NCBI GenBank assembly: GCA_963921825.1
Contig: OY997589.1
Span: 84,924,523 to 84,988,522 of the forward strand
DNA: 64,000 bases
Source of the DNA: Erodium maritimum
Lineage: Eukaryota; Streptophyta; Magnoliopsida; Geraniales; Geraniaceae
Reading direction: 5' to 3'
Shown here: in pieces, positions 34,401 to 45,475 of the stretch
Layout of the letters: each line of letters starts with the position of its first letter
Numbering within the stretch: position 1 is the stretch's first letter
The notes under the pieces: model-generated
The model's input: the letters and a program-made list of their open reading frames with translations, nothing else
What the model was told of the DNA's origin: nothing
Databases searched by the model: none
Position numbers and translations under genes: made by a program

Positions 34401-35990
34401 ATGGTAAAGGAGTGATCTGGCAGTCCTGGGCAAATATGTCCAAGCCGAAGGAGGAAGGGGGTATGGGTTTCAAGAACCTATACGACTTTAACTCGGCCTT
34501 ACTAGGGAAGCAGTTGTGGAAACTAGTCACGGAGGAATCCAACTTAGTGGCCAAGGTTCTCAAAGCTAGATATTATCCGAGGACGTCGGTTCTGGAGGCG
34601 GGTAGGAAACCAAACAAAAGTTATATCTGGCAGAGCATATTATCAGTACATGAGTTGATTCAAAGTGGGGCGCGAAGGTCTGTCGGGCCTGGCTCGAAAA
34701 TTTCAGTCCTGGGACATCCCTGGTTGACAGGAGTGGAAACGAGGGTGCAGTCGGTAGGTCCTGGGCTTGAGGGGTTGTTGGTGGCGGACTTGATGACGCC
34801 ACATGGGAGGACATGGGATGAGGGGAAGATTTGGTCCCTAGTAGGAGGGGAGGATCAACAGGCGATCTTAGCGGTCCCGATCAGTCGAACGACAGTCAGG
34901 GATTCCTGGTATTGGGCGGGGGACTACTTGGGCCAATACACGGTGAAATCGGCGTACGATAGTTGCCAACAGGATCAGCCCTCTATCCAGGCACATCCCG
35001 AAATCTGGCCGGTAATCTGGAAGCTGGAAGTGATGCCTAAGATCAGACCATTCTTATGGCGGATGTGTTCGGGATGCCTACCGGTGGCGGAGAACCTAAG
35101 ACGTAGACATGTGGAGATGGCGGCGACATGTTCGGTATGTCTGGGAGGAGAGGAGTCGACCTTTCATCTATTGGTCACATGTCCTGTGGCAGATGAATGC
35201 TGGACAAAGTCGGGCCTAATTCTTACTCAGGGGACCCAGACGATAACGGAGTGGCTGCTACAGATGCTTAGTCTCAACCCTGCGGAGAAGGGAGGTCTAC
35301 TTGGATGTCTTTTATGGGAAGTGTGGAAGGCACGAAATAAGGTAGTATGGGAGAGTATAGCACAACCAGCGGCTGGAATCTTCCAGACAGCTTTCCACCT
35401 TCAACTAGGTTGGCTATAAGCACGGCGGAGGAAGTTGCAAGCCCAGGTGAGCCCGAGACACGCTCAGTCTCGGGGAGCGGAGATATGGGAACGGCCTAGT
35501 AGGGGATCCTGGGAAATTAATACTGATGGGGCCCTGTTCGCAGCAGTAGAGAATGTGGGAACAAGCTGGATATGTAGAGATGACGGGGGGCACCTTAGGG
35601 GAGCTCGGTCTACCTCGTTCCACGGGGCCCAGAACCCGGGGCTGGTGGAAGCGTATGCGATACGGGAAGCGCTGATGTGGCTTCATCAATACCCGTCCCA
35701 GAGGGCGGTGGTTCGAAGTGATTGTAAGGTCATAGTGGATATGATCAAAAGAGGTGGGGGGCAGTTGTCATCTCTCGGGACGATCGTTACAGATTGTTTT
35801 TCCCTTTTATCTAAACTCGAGTGCGTGCAGCTCGAATTTGTAAAGCGAACAGCGAACAAAGCAGCTCACTAGCTTGCCAGAGCGGCTTGTTCTACTCCTG
35901 TCTGGAATTGGCAAGGGGGACATGTCCCCGAACCTTTTCAACATATCATTGTTGCCGAAAATTAATACAATATCGTTTCTCTAAAAAAAA
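31438..35990 (+). mobile_element. L1-type LINE with perfect 17-bp target-site duplication
   Basis: A GC-rich plus-strand element between two copies of ATCTTATTAATTATAAT (31421-31437 and 35991-36007). It ends ATTAATACAATATCG then TTTCTCT and an A-run. It carries ORF2 domains in order (endonuclease, reverse transcriptase, zf-RVT, RNase H) but no ORF1; about 500 bp of upstream sequence remains, so it is probably 5'-truncated. It inserted about 120 bp upstream of the leader of the PERK gene, in the same orientation. The perfect TSD suggests a fairly young insertion. Confidence 0.9.
31945..35872 (+). pseudogene. LINE ORF2 remnant (endonuclease, RT, zf-RVT, RNase H)
   Basis: The endonuclease starts at about 31945 with MKFLSWNCRGLGKL, then FLSETV, MGDFNDI and SDHLPI. 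The RT follows (LRPIALCNVVFKVVSKV, then AFVPGRSIQDNI, LDMSKAYDRVEW, RGIRQGDPLSPYLF and FADD near 33990). zf-RVT is CSVCLGGEESTFHLLVTCP near 35150. The RNase H-like part has INTDGA, then DCKVIVD and ANKAAH. Breaks: TAG at 32905-32907, a frameshift near 33835 (frame 1 to 3), another near 34000 (frame 3 to 2), TAA at 35417-35419 and TAG at 35870-35872. The copy is inactive. Confidence 0.85.
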
Positions 35991-36110
35991 ATCTTATTAA
36001 TTATAATTAATTAATTTATTATTGCTAAGGCCCTTTTCACGTTGTTGTTTATTGGGGATTTGGATTCGGACCCACAATCCGTGTTCTTGTGTCACAATTT
36101 CAGGTCCCCC

Positions 36111-36133
36111 TCTCTCTCTCTCTCTCTCTCTCT
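36111..36133. repeat. (TC)n microsatellite in the PERK leader or promoter
   Basis: An 11-unit CT run just upstream of the predicted leader exon; pyrimidine-rich tracts like this are common near plant transcription starts. Confidence 0.9.
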
Positions 36134-36212
36134 TGGTCTAGAACAAGACAGACAAGTGTGAGGAATAAAATAAGATCAAACTTCAATGGCTGAAGGATTG
36201 CAAAGTTGAAAG

Positions 36213-36642
36213 GTACTGATTTTAGCTCAATTGATGGTTCTATTTACTGCATTTGCTTAGATGAAGTAGAAGAGTAAAGTTGGTACCTTTATCGTTTTCA
36301 GCAGATTTAGTGATTTGGGTTTGGGTTCATGCATTGATTTGTGACATGGGTTTTGCTCGGAACTCGATTTGATGATCTGGGTTTGGGTTCTAGCATTGAT
36401 TTGTGACCTGGGTTTTGTTCAGAGCTCGATTTGGTGATCTGGGTTTTGAGTTTTTGGATTGAAAAGTGACCGTATTTTAGTGTTTTGGGTTGGTGGGATT
36501 TGGTGACTTTTTGGGGAAGTTTTGATTTGTTTATGAACTTTTGGTGGATTGAGTGTTCTTTAAGATTTGGAGCTTGATGATTGGATTTTGTGCCTGGTTA
36601 AGAAAATTGGAGATTTGAGGTTCTAGAATTTGGTTTTTCTAG
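36213..36642 (+). other. Predicted 5' leader intron of the PERK gene
   Basis: Donor GAAAG/GTACTG at 36212/36213 and acceptor TTTTTCTAG at 36642, one base before the ATG at 36644. The T-rich interior holds about 2.5 tandem copies of a 62-bp unit (about 36306-36470, with GATCTGGGTTTGGGTT in each). Confidence 0.55.
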
Positions 36643-36643
36643 G

Positions 36644-39600
36644 ATGTCATCACCAAATTCACCTCCTCCGGCCACTGCTCCGCCGCCGTCTTCCACCAAT
36701 AGTACTAGTCCTCCACCACCACCACAGTCCTCAGATGCTCCTCCGCCACAGAGCTCATCACCACCACCACCTAGTTCTGATTCTCCACCACCATTGAACT
36801 CACCACCACCTGTTGCATCTCCACCTCCTCAAACCCCACCTCCGGTGATATCATCACCTCCTCCTCCGGTAGAATCATCACCTGCTCCTCCGGTAGAATC
36901 ACCACCTCCTCTTACAACTCCACCGCCACTACCTACACCTTCTCCTCCCCCACCATCATTGAATCCACCACAAAGTTCACCAGCACCACCATCCAAACCA
37001 CCAGAAAATTCACCTCCTCCACCTGCACCTTCACCTCCAAAGTCAAACCCGGTGAATTCACCTCCCCCTCCATCCCCACCATCAAGCACACCAGAGAAAT
37101 CGCCGCCATCTCCATCTCCACCATCCATTACACCATCGAAATCCCCTCCATCTCCACCATCCATTACACCATCGAAATCACCTCCATCTCCATCTCCACT
37201 ATCCATTACACCATCGAAATCACCTCCATCTCCACCAACACCCCCTTCAAGTTCTTCACCACCACCTAAGAAATCACCTCTCCCAACTCCAAGTCCTCCA
37301 CCACCACCACCACAATCACCTTCACAACCAGTGTCATCACCTCCATCTCTTCCCTCTCCACCATCTACTTCAACTCCAGACTCTGCTTCAACCGATCCAC
37401 CCACCAGCAGTTCTATTCCCTCTCCTCCCATAGCCTCAAATTCACAAGGCATTGGAACCACAGGAGCAGTTGCTATCAGTGTAGTAGCAGGGTTCATCTT
37501 GCTTGGCTTCATTGCACTTGCTATTTGGTACTTGTGCATCAGAAAGAGAAGGCACAGGTCTGGACTTAACGGTGGCCACATTATGCCATCCACAGTGGGA
37601 TCTTCACTTGATTCAGGTAATTTTAGGATTATTGATGATCCCTTCCATTTAGTATGCAATGCCTTCTAGTTAGTGACGGTTTGATCGAGTTAATTCAAGG
37701 GAAAATCGCGAATAACGACCCTGATGTATTTGTTTTTGGCTACTTGTGACCCTGGAGAAAAAGGTCTTGCAACTTGTACCCCTGAACTTTCATATTTTTG
37801 CATGTTGATCAGAGTTAAAAACAACCTAGGAAAAGACTTATTTACCACTTGTTCATTTGATTAGTTCAGGGTCACAAATCGCCAAAATGTCATACCCGAG
37901 GGACATTTTTTTGCAGACATTCCTTTTAACATAATGGTACAAGTGGTGTTTTGAAAAAGTATGGAGGTCACTTGCATGACACATGACCTATTTTTGATAA
38001 AATCCGTTGCTTTCACTATCGGTGCAAAAAAGCAGAAGAAATTTCTGGGCTACAAGTTGCAAGAGTTTTTTTTTCATCAGGGACCCAAGTTGCTAAAATC
38101 TCAAACATGAGGGTCATTTTCCGCAATTTTCCCTTAATTCAATGTGATTATGTTCTCTGTTCTTGAGATAACAAGTTCATGGCTGCAAAGTTTGAAACTT
38201 TCGTATGGATGAGTTATGATGCCATTGAAGAGATATTGAAAGGTTTTGACTTGTCATCAGATTCATCCTTCACAAAGGCACATTCTTCAGCTCCCATATT
38301 AGGCACCGGTTCTTCCAGCAGTGATTTTGTGAATTCACCACCAGAACCTAACGGATTAGGCAATTCAAGGCCATTGTTCACACACAATGACCTAGTGAAG
38401 GCCACAAACAGGTTTTCACCTCAAAATCTATTGGGAGAAGGTGGTTTTGGGTTAGTGTATAAGGGACACCTACCTGACGGGAGGGTAGTGGCAGTGAAGC
38501 AGCTAAAGATAGGTGGAGGTCAAGGGGAGAGAGAGTTCAAGGCTGAAGTTGAGACTATCAGTCGGATTCACCATAGACATTTGGTTTCACTTGTGGGTTA
38601 TTGCATATCCGAGAACCAGAGGCTCCTTGTCTACGAATATGTCCCGAACAATACTTTATATTTCCATCTTCACGGTGAGTCTTTTGATCAAGCTCTGAAA
38701 ATGGTTCGTTATAATGTGTATCTGATCGGGTATGATTGATTTTAGGGAAAGATAGACCGGTTCTTGATTGGGCAAGACGCGTGAAGATAGCTGTTGGTGC
38801 AGCTCGTGGGATAGCTTATCTTCACGAAGACTGTAAGTACTCACACTCTATGATTCGAGGTTTGACATCATCGTGATCGAGCCGGATTAACGTATCTCTC
38901 TTTGGTGCACAGGCCATCCTCGGATTATTCACAGAGACATCAAGTCATCGAACATTCTTTTAGACGATAATTTTGATGCTAGAGTATGGATAGTTTTTAT
39001 TCTTCTTCTTCTCTCAAACTATGTTTTAGCATTACACCTAAGTTTACACACTTTCCCCCCATCTTTTTTGATAGAAAATGACGAAAATACCCCATTTCAT
39101 CTTATTAATAGCTTTATCTTTTCAGAAGTCGTTTCACATATATTCAACCGTTTTTTTTTACATTAAATTGTTTTGGGCAACTATGGAGTATGTAATTAAT
39201 CCTTTATGTTATAGTTTCTCAATATCTACTTTTAATCTTCAGGTATCGGATTTTGGACTCGCCAAAATAGCTCTCGACATGTATACACACATAACCACAC
39301 GCGTAATGGGAACTTTCGGGTAACCACTCTAGTTCTTACATGCCTAGAAAATACTTATGGTTAATTACGTTTACCTACACTAACGTATTACACATGCACA
39401 CACTAACCTTTGGAAATTACACATACCTACCCTAACTATTACATTTGGTATGTAGGTTAGTTTATGCATCTGTAATTTTAACGGGTAGGTTTGCGTAGGC
39501 ATCTGTTAAAATCTTTAAAATATATAAAGGTTGGTGTAGGTATCCGTAATTTCCAAACGTTAGTGTGTGATGTGTAATACGTGTATACGTTAGTGTAGGT

Positions 39601-41504
39601 AAATGTAATTAACCCAAATACTTATATCAGATTATTCAGACGATATTCGATCTTCTGTAGTATATGTGCATAAACTCGTTTTGCATTTCAGATACATGGC
39701 CCCAGAATATGCCTCTAGCGGTAAATTGACTGATAAATCCGATGTGTTCTCTTTCGGGGTCGTTCTTCTTGAACTCGTAACGGGAAGAAAGCCTGTGGAT
39801 ACGTCCCAACCGTTGGGAGATGAGAGTCTAGTTGAATGGGTAAGTCCATATTTAGCTTCCTTATCCCAAGTACTTGAATGGCTAGTCTTTCATTTGATGT
39901 TAAAACAAGGGAAAATCTTACTCAACTGCTCATAAGTATGCACCAATCTCATCAATTACGTTTAAGTTTAAATTTTATTGGGATAATTGCAAAAAAGTAC
40001 CATGACGTACTCATTTTTTCATTTTTGCAACTTGTAACCCCCTTTTTGATAATTGCAAAAAGTACCTTGAACTTGTCTTTTTGTTGCAATTTGTAAAAAA
40101 ATGATGATTTTACCGTCATAGTTTAGCTTTTAAAAATAACACAAAAAATACAAATTTCATATTTTTTAACACAAAGAGTAAGAAAATTAAGGGAAATGAA
40201 AATTTGGATTTTTTGTTCTTTAATTATTATTTTTAAAATTTTAATTTTCAAGAGTAAAATCATCATTTTGAAACAAATTTTTACAGTAAGTGAATACCTT
40301 AGGGTTCTTATAAGGTTTTTGAAGTCTCAGTTTGCCCCTATTCTGTCAACTTTTGGGCGTGAAGTGACGAAACTACTCTTTTTTAATGAGGGTATTTTTG
40401 TCATTTCACACCCCAAAAATTGACGGAATTTGGGCAGATTGAGACTACAAAAAATTAGGGGTTGTCAATTTTTTTTAAACATGGAGGTAGTTGATAGAGA
40501 TCGGTACATACTTAAATATAGCTGAATGAGATTATCCTCAAAACAGGACATTGACTTCTACTTAATGATCTGAAAAAAGTCTTCAAATGTCCACCAAGGC
40601 CAATCTTTGCCGTCCTAAACCTTGTTTATGCACCTCAGGCTCGACCTTTGCTGAGCCATGCACTTGAAACTGAGAACTTCGAAGGCTTGGCTGATCCAAG
40701 GCTTGAAGGGAACTACGTTGAGAGCGAAATGTTCCGTATGATCGAGGCAGCTGCTGCATGCGTGCGGCATTCAGCTGCCAAGAGGCCGAGGATGGGACAG
40801 GTAATGGCATGTTTTTTTAATAAAAAAATTATGGGACAATTGCAAAAAAGTACCCCGAAGTATTCACTTTTCGCAACTTGTAGCCCTCCTTTTTATGAAC
40901 TGCAAAAAATACCCTAACCTTTTCTTCTTGTTGCAATTTGTATAAAAATGACGATTTTACCCTTATATTTTAGATTTTTAAAAAATAAGTGAAAACAAAC
41001 AAATCCATATTTTCACATCCCTTAATTTTCTTCCTCTTTGTACCTTGCAAAGAGAGAAGTTTTAGGGATTTAAAAACTTGGGGTTCCTTTTCTTTAATTA
41101 TTGTTTTCAAATTTTGATTTACAAGGGTAAAATCATCATTATGAAACAAATTTATACGAAATGCAACGGAAAGACAGTTTCAAGGCAGTTTCTTGCAATT
41201 ATCAAAGAAGAGTGATATAAGTTGCAAAAAGTGAATACCTCAGGGTACTTTTTTGCAACTACTCCTAAAATTATAGAACATGAACCTTGTTAAGGTTGTC
41301 TTATGTATGTTGTACCATGCTTGTGCTTCATAGGTTGCAAGAGCTTTTGATAGTGTAGCTGGTTCGGATTTAACTAATGGGATGAGACCGGGACAGAGTG
41401 AGGTTTTCAACTCCGCACAACAGTCCGAGGAAATCAGGTTCTTCCGGAGGATGGCTTTTGGTAGTCAGAAATACAGTACAGATTTTTTCAGCACCAACGT
41501 TTAA
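36644..41504 (+). CDS. PERK: Proline-rich extensin-like receptor kinase (PERK), 8 coding exons, 700 aa
   Basis: Exons: 36644-37616, 38261-38674, 38746-38832, 38913-38983, 39243-39319, 39692-39839, 40639-40800, 41334-41504; every junction is GT-AG and in frame. Residues 1-265 are a Pro/Ser-rich SPPP and KSPPSP region without a classical signal peptide, as is usual for PERKs. A membrane span follows (about 274-297, [18 protein letters not shown]), then RKRRHR. Kinase: [12 protein letters not shown] near 382, VAVKQL Lys near 401, HRDIKSSN near 500 (an RD kinase), DFG at 518-520 and MAPEY near 545. The tail is [19 protein letters not shown]. The domain order, exon pattern and length fit plant PERKs, Ser/Thr kinases thought to sense the cell wall and influence growth. 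All catalytic residues are present, so it looks functional. Introns 1, 5, 6 and 7 carry MITEs. Confidence 0.93.
37699..38133. mobile_element. Mutator-type MITE in PERK intron 1
   Basis: A 435-bp element with inverted ends (GGGAAAATCGCGAATAACGA at left; the right end reverse-complemented reads GGGAAAATTGCGGAAAATGA). A perfect 9-bp TSD TTAATTCAA occurs at 37690-37698 and 38134-38142. It contains CAACTTGTACCCC-type pieces related to the intron 6 and 7 elements. Confidence 0.9.
39359..39615. mobile_element. Mutator-type MITE in PERK intron 5
   Basis: A 257-bp foldback element. Arms start GGTTAATTACGTTTACCTAC and match the reverse-complemented right end with one difference over 29 bases. The 10-bp TSD AAATACTTAT is perfect (39349-39358 and 39616-39625). 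Confidence 0.9.
39980..40340. mobile_element. Truncated MITE of the intron 7 family in PERK intron 6
   Basis: The left end GGGATAATTGCAAAAAAGTA and the following GCAACTTGTA and GTTGCAATTTGTA pieces match the intron 7 element. The matching right end was not found, so the copy is truncated and its right border is approximate. Confidence 0.6.
40833..41265. mobile_element. Mutator-type MITE in PERK intron 7
   Basis: A 433-bp element with arms of about 45 bp (GGGACAATTGCAAAAAAGTA at left; right end reverse-complemented GGAGTAGTTGCAAAAAAGTA). The 9-bp flanks AAAAATTAT and TAAAATTAT match at 8 of 9 positions. Confidence 0.85.
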
Positions 41505-41805
41505 ACCGATTCAATTTTTTTCCCTGTATATATAGATCGGGTTTTGAGTCATGCTGCGTTGTTGCGCGAGGTTCAGAAAGTGTTGATATACATCTTCGAT
41601 CTGTATTCGGTTCTTTCGGTTCAGTCTGGTTTTGGGGATTCTTCTGATAAGCGGAATTGTGGGCCCGGTCTCCCCGGCGGGGACATCATCGGACGTGACA
41701 CTTAACTCGAAACTCTTAGATTCTTGTAACTAGGCTTCCATCTTGCTTTCACTCATGATCCATGCAAGTTTTTTTTAGCTCCAATTCTTCTTGTAATTAG
41801 GACAT

Positions 41806-41812
41806 CAATAAA
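41806..41812 (+). terminator. Possible poly(A) signal of PERK
   Basis: A CAATAAAT sequence lies about 300 bases after the stop codon, in T-rich DNA. The position suits a plant 3' end but is not proof. Confidence 0.35.
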
Positions 41813-42093
41813 TTTTTCTCTTGCCTAGTAAGGCTTCCATTCATTTTTGTTCACTTGCTTCCGAATTTGTTTTGTTTATGACTTTGTTTTCATGATCTTA
41901 AATGGATGAGTCGGGCTAGTTCCTAACAGGTCCTTGTGAGATGATCCGAAACATGACAATCGAACTGGAACGACCCTATATACAATCAAACCGGATCTAT
42001 CGGTTAAAAATCGGTTTTGATTTCGGGTTTCGAGAATGAAACACACGATGCAATCGATATGGTGTTATAAATTCTTTCCGATTAACCGAACCA

Positions 42094-43774
42094 AATACAA
42101 CAATGGCATCAACAAGTCCTCGGTTAGACTTTCTCTTTCTAAAAGCTTCGACCTCTTCCCTCTAAACCTAGCCGCCACTTGTGCTCAACCTTCCCCCACC
42201 AGCGACGTCGTGGTCTCCGGTCATGGACGTCACCGGTGGTGACACTAGTCATATTTCCTTCTTTCCCACCTCCTTCCTGCTCTTTCTCTCGTCAAAGCTC
42301 TGTTTTGGGATTCAACTGCTAGGAAGGGTCGATTTCAGCACATATCTGTTATGTCTGAACTTTCCTTTCGTTGTCCCTGTCGGTCGGGTCTGCTCCTACC
42401 GTTCTTGTTCACTCGCCGGACTAAGCCACAACTTTCTTCTAGAGATCTCTTCTCCTCATATCTGGACCTTCGGTGCTCGTTGATGGCGGTGAAAGGGAGC
42501 TTTGTTCCTCCAACGTCGTTGGGGTCTTGGTCGGTTTTCTCTCTGGGCCGGTCTGCCGGATCTCCCTTTATCGGAGCTTCAGCTTATTGGTGGTTTTACT
42601 GATGGTCGGGCACGTTCTGGCTTCGGTGGTGCCATGGTGGAGGTGGTTCTGAAGTTCATATGAAGGAGTTGCTCGAGGGGTGTGACTCGAGTTGTGTTTT
42701 GGTCTTGTGGGTTTGGCTTGAGTTGGTGGAGTTCCTTGGGTTCGGCCGACGTTGCTGCCCTTTGGTCGGTGACTGTTTACGCTCCGTGCTTCTTCCTGGG
42801 TTTCTGATCTGGAACTCCGTACAGATCCCCCGGTGAGTTCTACTGTTCGAGATTGGCCTCGGGGCTGTTAGTGGGAACCGTTTCCCCTCTTTTTTAGAGC
42901 GGATCGTTGCAGCTTCATGCCTTTTTCTAGTTGTTGCCACTCTTTCCGACCCTCCGTCTATTGTTCATCGGATTTTCCTACCTTAAGCTTCCTTTCCGGG
43001 GTGCTAGTTGGCCAGTCTCGTGGCGTTTCAGTAGTTCGACAGTTCAAGACGGGGTCTTTGGTAAGACCCTCTTTCTTTGAATCATTTTGTTCTTGTTTAA
43101 AGCTTTTCGCTTTTCCCTTTACTAGATTTATTTTGATTTCATTGTTTCCCCGTCCTTTGTAGGCATGAGACTCATCAGTTGTGGTATTCACCTTTGACGG
43201 GTGGTTTAGGTCTGTAACCTATATTGAAATCGTCTGAATTAAATTTTTAGGGTTTAAGTGTTTCGTTTGTCTTGACCACCGGATTATCTCTAATGTTTTA
43301 CAGTGTTGATTTTCGGCGTGTCGGCGTCCATTTTACTCGCTGAGTAGATGGTCTCGATGAGATAGATTGCTTTTTACTTGATAGTTTTAAGTCTAAGATT
43401 TTGTTGTCCGGAGATTTTGTGGGCTTCAAGTTTGTCAAATCCGGGTATCTCAGACCTTAGTTTTTGTTTGAGCTTCAAGTTTGTTAAATTTGGATTATTA
43501 GAACTCTGTTTTTATGGAGCTTCTTGATTGTCACATAGGTTTAAGTTGCTGTTCAGTTCTCTCAACCCTTGTTGGCTTATGTTTGCTTTATGTTGGTTAT
43601 ATCTGATTCTGAGACCATTTGTCAAGTTTTCTCCCTTAGATGGGATTGTTGTAAGGTTGTGCTATATTGTCAGTGCTCTTGTTTGTATTGAAGGCTAATT
43701 CGTCAGTACCTTATCCTCTCCCTTTATTTCGAAGGATCAGATATTTTATTAAAAAATATAGCTGATAAAAAAAG
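42094..43774 (+). mobile_element. Poly(A) retroposon F, GC-rich leader, no ORF2
   Basis: The plus-strand unit has AAACCTAGCCGCC, GGTCTCCGGTCATGGACGTC and CACCGGTGG in its leader, shared with copy L (GGTCTCCGGCCATGGATGTC). It has a T-rich body and ends TTTATTAAAAAATATAGC then TGAT and an A-run. Weak 8-bp flanks CCGAACCA (42086-42093 and 43775-43782) may be the TSD. No protein domain was found. Confidence 0.5.
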
Positions 43775-43932
43775 CCGAACCATGTGCACCCTTACCTAAA
43801 ACAACTATCCAAAAATTAACTGTTTTCCTAACGTATTAGACCGATATAATTTATACAAGTACTTTTATCCAAAAATTTAATGACGTGTGAATCTAGTATC
43901 AATCTCTTTTACCAATATCAAAACTCATCCCC

Positions 43933-45459
43933 GTTCGAATCCCAAAAACTCTCCGGCTCAGCAAAACCCTAAAACCGCCACGCAAAAGGAGATGGCTTTG
44001 GCCATGGTTCCTCTTTTCTTCATCCCACCAGCAATCGCACGGTCCTCACCCTATGGTTTTGCTTTCGTAAACAGCTTTGTTTGGATGAAGTTTTCAAACC
44101 CTTGTATGCAAAGTTCTTCTGCAACGCGGGTCAAGTCGATGGCGGCGGTAACATGAGGAGGATCAACTTCTTTTCCCTCTCTTTCGGCCACGCTCGTTGT
44201 GTCTCCCTCCTCTCGATCACTATCATCGGTTCGCTCCGAGATTGTAGTGGCGACGACGATGAGTGTAGTGGCGTCGGTTCGCTCCGAGAGTGCACCAGCG
44301 ACGGCGATGACGTCTGCCCAGGCGGTGACAGGAATGGTTGCACCTCCAATTGCTCGGTCGAGCGGTAGCGGCCCCCATCAAGGCTTCCTCCTGGAACGAC
44401 CACAAGGTAGCCCGCGACGGTTCCTAGGGAAGGGTCCTCAACCCAACGAAGGGTCCTCAACCTGACGAAGATGACCATGCAACGGTGGCACTGTCACATA
44501 AGAGGCAGCGCGAGGAAAAGAAGTCGGGTAGGGTTCCTGACCTGGATAAGAGACCCACGACACCTGGAGATCCAACTCGGTCAGGATGGTTTCTTGGAAG
44601 CTATGGGCCTGCATCGTGCTGGTCGGCGGGTAGAGGTTCAGTAGCGGGCATGCTGACTCTTGAAGGCCCAACAACATGCGGATCGTTTCGAGAAGTCCCA
44701 AATGCACATAAACCGAGTGAGCCTGAAGATCTATTTATCTGTGGACCTCGGGCAGTTTATGGACCAGAGCCGGGAGACCCCGTTGCTTGTGGGTTGGTTA
44801 CGGAATCAGAGGGTTGTATGGAGTCCGATGGGGCATAAGGAGAACCGGCAAGGGGCGATAAGCACCCTCGCCTCTCCCAATGAGTAATCAGAGGGTCAAT
44901 GAGGGGTATGTGAGTACTCCTCCCTCATTGAGTAGAGGGTGGCATCGATTCCACCAAGTACCTGCACGACATTCTCCAATCAGATCGTGAACCAACAATT
45001 ATACGTTCTTACAACCCCTCATTATCATCAGAGGAGGGACGACGTCAGTTGGCTCCTTGGGAGGATGCTTAGTCCATCCGATCCATTTCAGTCTCTGGTT
45101 ACAAGACTACCCAGACCGTCACTCTCGGGTTTCAGTATTCTACTGAAGCACAGTCCAGAGTCGATTTGTGCCTGATCGGATCATAGGGTCCACTCAGCCA
45201 TATCCAACAGTCTTCAGCCGTTGTACCGGTTGCCTCAGCAGCTATCGCAGCATTCCCCTATCGACACCCTTGAAACTTTTCGGTGAAAGAATATTTTTCA
45301 AATTAGTAGTTGTCCCACGTTGTGTGGATCTCTTATTTTGTTTCCTTGCAGTTATTTCAATTGTTAAGTGTCTCTCTTGGGTGACCCGTTTTGGGACTGC
45401 ACCACAGGAGATTTTATTTTATTCATATATTATCTTTGTTACCCGCAAAAAAACAAAAA
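43933..45459 (+). mobile_element. Poly(A) retroposon I with RRM-like ORF1 remnant, perfect 16-bp TSD
   Basis: A 1527-bp plus-strand unit between two copies of ATCAAAACTCATCCCC (43917-43932 and 45460-45475), ending TTATTTTATTCATATATT and an A-rich tail. Near 44075-44200 one frame reads LDEVFKPLYAKF, then SLSFGHARCVSL, which resembles the alpha1/RNP1 parts of an RRM (FGFARF type). The rest is decayed and has short internal repeats (GGTTCGCTCCGAGA at 44227 and 44275; GAAGGGTCCTCAACC at 44430 and 44446). There is no endonuclease or reverse transcriptase inside the duplications, so the inserted RNA lacked ORF2. Confidence 0.7.
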
Positions 45460-45475
45460 ATCAAAACTCATCCCC

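Noticed and set aside
36829-37659. Long glycine-rich frame on the minus strand opposite the PERK N terminus
   Set aside because: It is the antisense shadow of the SPPP repeats; the plus strand has a complete spliced receptor kinase with conserved motifs.
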